Shown in pieces: positions 7,123 to 7,682 of a stretch of 7,682 nt of DNA. Positions within the stretch are counted from its first letter, which is position 1. Every line of letters begins with the position of its first letter. Origin of the DNA: Gammaproteobacteria bacterium. GTDB taxonomy: Bacteria > Pseudomonadota > Gammaproteobacteria > Steroidobacterales > Steroidobacteraceae. Position numbers and translations under genes: made by a program. Below the pieces are notes generated by a model, which was given only the letters and a program-made list of their open reading frames with translations, searched no databases and was not told the origin of the DNA. The stretch spans positions 1 to 7,682 of the forward strand of contig JASHSR010000085.1 in NCBI GenBank assembly GCA_030038645.1, read 5' to 3'.

Positions 7123-7682
7123 GCCGCGCGGGCGTTCTCGGGGCGCGTGTGCCGGCTTCATCGCGTCATCCGCCGGCGGCGCTGGAATCGGGGCCAGCGC
7201 CCGCTTCAGTGCGTGCGCCCGCGGCAGTGCGTCCACCCGCGGCAGTGCGCGGGCTCGCGAGAGGCGCCTCAGTCCTGCTCGCCGCCGCCGCGCTCACGAG
7301 TTGCGCCGTGGGTCCCGATTACCACACGCCGAGCGTGCCCGTGCCCGACCACTACGATGTCGTCGCAAGGATACGGACTGCGGGCGGCGGACGTGCCGCG
7401 GCGTCCGGTGTCCAGCTCGCGAGCTGGTGGCACGCGCTCGGTGACCCGCAGCTCGACTCACTGGTCGATCAGGCCGTCACGAACAATCCGAGCGTGCTCT
7501 TGGCGCTCGACCGGCTGCAGGCCGCGAGGCTGTACGAAGCAGGCCTCACGGGCACGCTGCTGCCGACCGTGGACGGAAGCGCCGCGTTCGGGCGGGGTTC
7601 CGGGAGCGATTTGACGCGAGGACGTGCCGGGGAGCCGCTCATTGCTTCGGACAACACGCACGGCCTGACCCACGTCACGACG
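7119..7682 (+). CDS. Outer-membrane efflux lipoprotein, NodT/OprM family (partial, 3' end missing)
   Basis: The frame is open for 188 codons to the window edge with no stop, so only the N-terminal part is visible. It encodes the trimeric outer-membrane channel of the pump. The lipobox LTSC (Cys codon 7302-7304) is followed by the family signature AVGPDYHTPSVPVPDHY, then LASWWHALGDPQLDSLVDQA and a long helix segment (NNPSVLLALDRLQAARLYEA) leading to LLPTVDGSAAFGRG, all typical of OprM/NodT proteins. The start is uncertain. TTG 7119 overlaps the MFP stop (TTGA) and has a GAGG upstream, but puts the lipidated Cys at residue 62, which is long for a signal peptide. GTG 7245 puts it at residue 20 with an ideal short lipoprotein signal peptide, but has no visible ribosome binding site. 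GTG 7149, 7209 and 7227 are intermediate options. Confidence 0.9.
   Translation, partial: MSRAGVLGARVPASSRHPPAALESGPAPASVRAPAAVRPPAAVRGLARGASVLLAAAALTSCAVGPDYHTPSVPVPDHYDVVARIRTAGGGRAAASGVQLASWWHALGDPQLDSLVDQAVTNNPSVLLALDRLQAARLYEAGLTGTLLPTVDGSAAFGRGSGSDLTRGRAGEPLIASDNTHGLTHVTT
7206..7259 (+). repeat. 18-bp tandem repeat, three copies, at the OMF N-terminus
   Basis: Three in-frame 18-bp units lie at 7206-7223, 7224-7241 and 7242-7259 and encode SVRAPA, AVRPPA and AVRGLA. Units one and two differ at three positions, units two and three at five. The 14-mer CCCGCGGCAGTGCG is exact at 7218-7231 and 7236-7249. Each unit contains an in-frame GTG, so expansion has multiplied possible start codons just before the signal peptide. 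It probably arose by slippage. Confidence 0.8.

Noticed and set aside
7147..7614. A 155-codon plus-strand frame overlapping the OMF start (and a second one at 7064-7444)
   Set aside because: Both give Arg/Ser-rich nonsense, whereas the frame beginning at 7119 gives a lipobox and the NodT/OprM signature in the same DNA.

Overview
The window is a GC-rich (roughly two thirds G+C by eye) bacterial segment that reads almost entirely left to right. It carries one apparent transcription unit: response regulator, sensor histidine kinase, RND permease, membrane fusion protein (MFP) and outer-membrane factor lipoprotein (OMF, cut by the right edge). A tripartite RND pump with a NodT/OprM-type outer-membrane lipoprotein points to a Gram-negative host. 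GC content, codon use and frequent GTG/TTG starts suggest a high-GC proteobacterium, possibly gamma- or betaproteobacterial, but an acidobacterial or similar origin cannot be excluded.

Region by region: positions 1-391 show no convincing gene. They hold three short tandem or paired repeats with a 10-11 bp period, GC-rich palindromes, and an AT-richer patch (about 314-356) that is the likely promoter. Positions 392-1072 encode an OmpR/PhoB-type response regulator, and 1069-2541 its HAMP-containing kinase (4-bp GTGA overlap). Positions 2545-5745 encode a 1066-residue RND permease, three bases downstream and preceded by a good ribosome binding site. Positions 5764-7122 encode the membrane-anchored MFP. 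From 7119 to the edge runs the N-terminal part of an OMF, which has no stop codon in the window.

Functional picture: the kinase senses an unknown envelope signal and phosphorylates the regulator at D51. The regulator probably controls its own operon, so the cell makes the RND/MFP/OMF pump when needed. The pump would export an unidentified substrate from the periplasm or inner membrane to the outside, driven by the proton motive force. The permease has the double Asp in TM4 typical of hydrophobe/amphiphile (HAE1-like) pumps and lacks the CusA-type motif, so metal efflux is not indicated by the pump itself. Substrate and signal cannot be read from the sequence.

Nothing here is a clearly new kind of system. 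The points most worth checking are the loss of the usual TM10 lysine in the permease, the 18-bp tandem repeat that multiplies GTG codons at the start of the OMF gene, and the helically phased repeats and TNTAAGC boxes upstream of the regulator.
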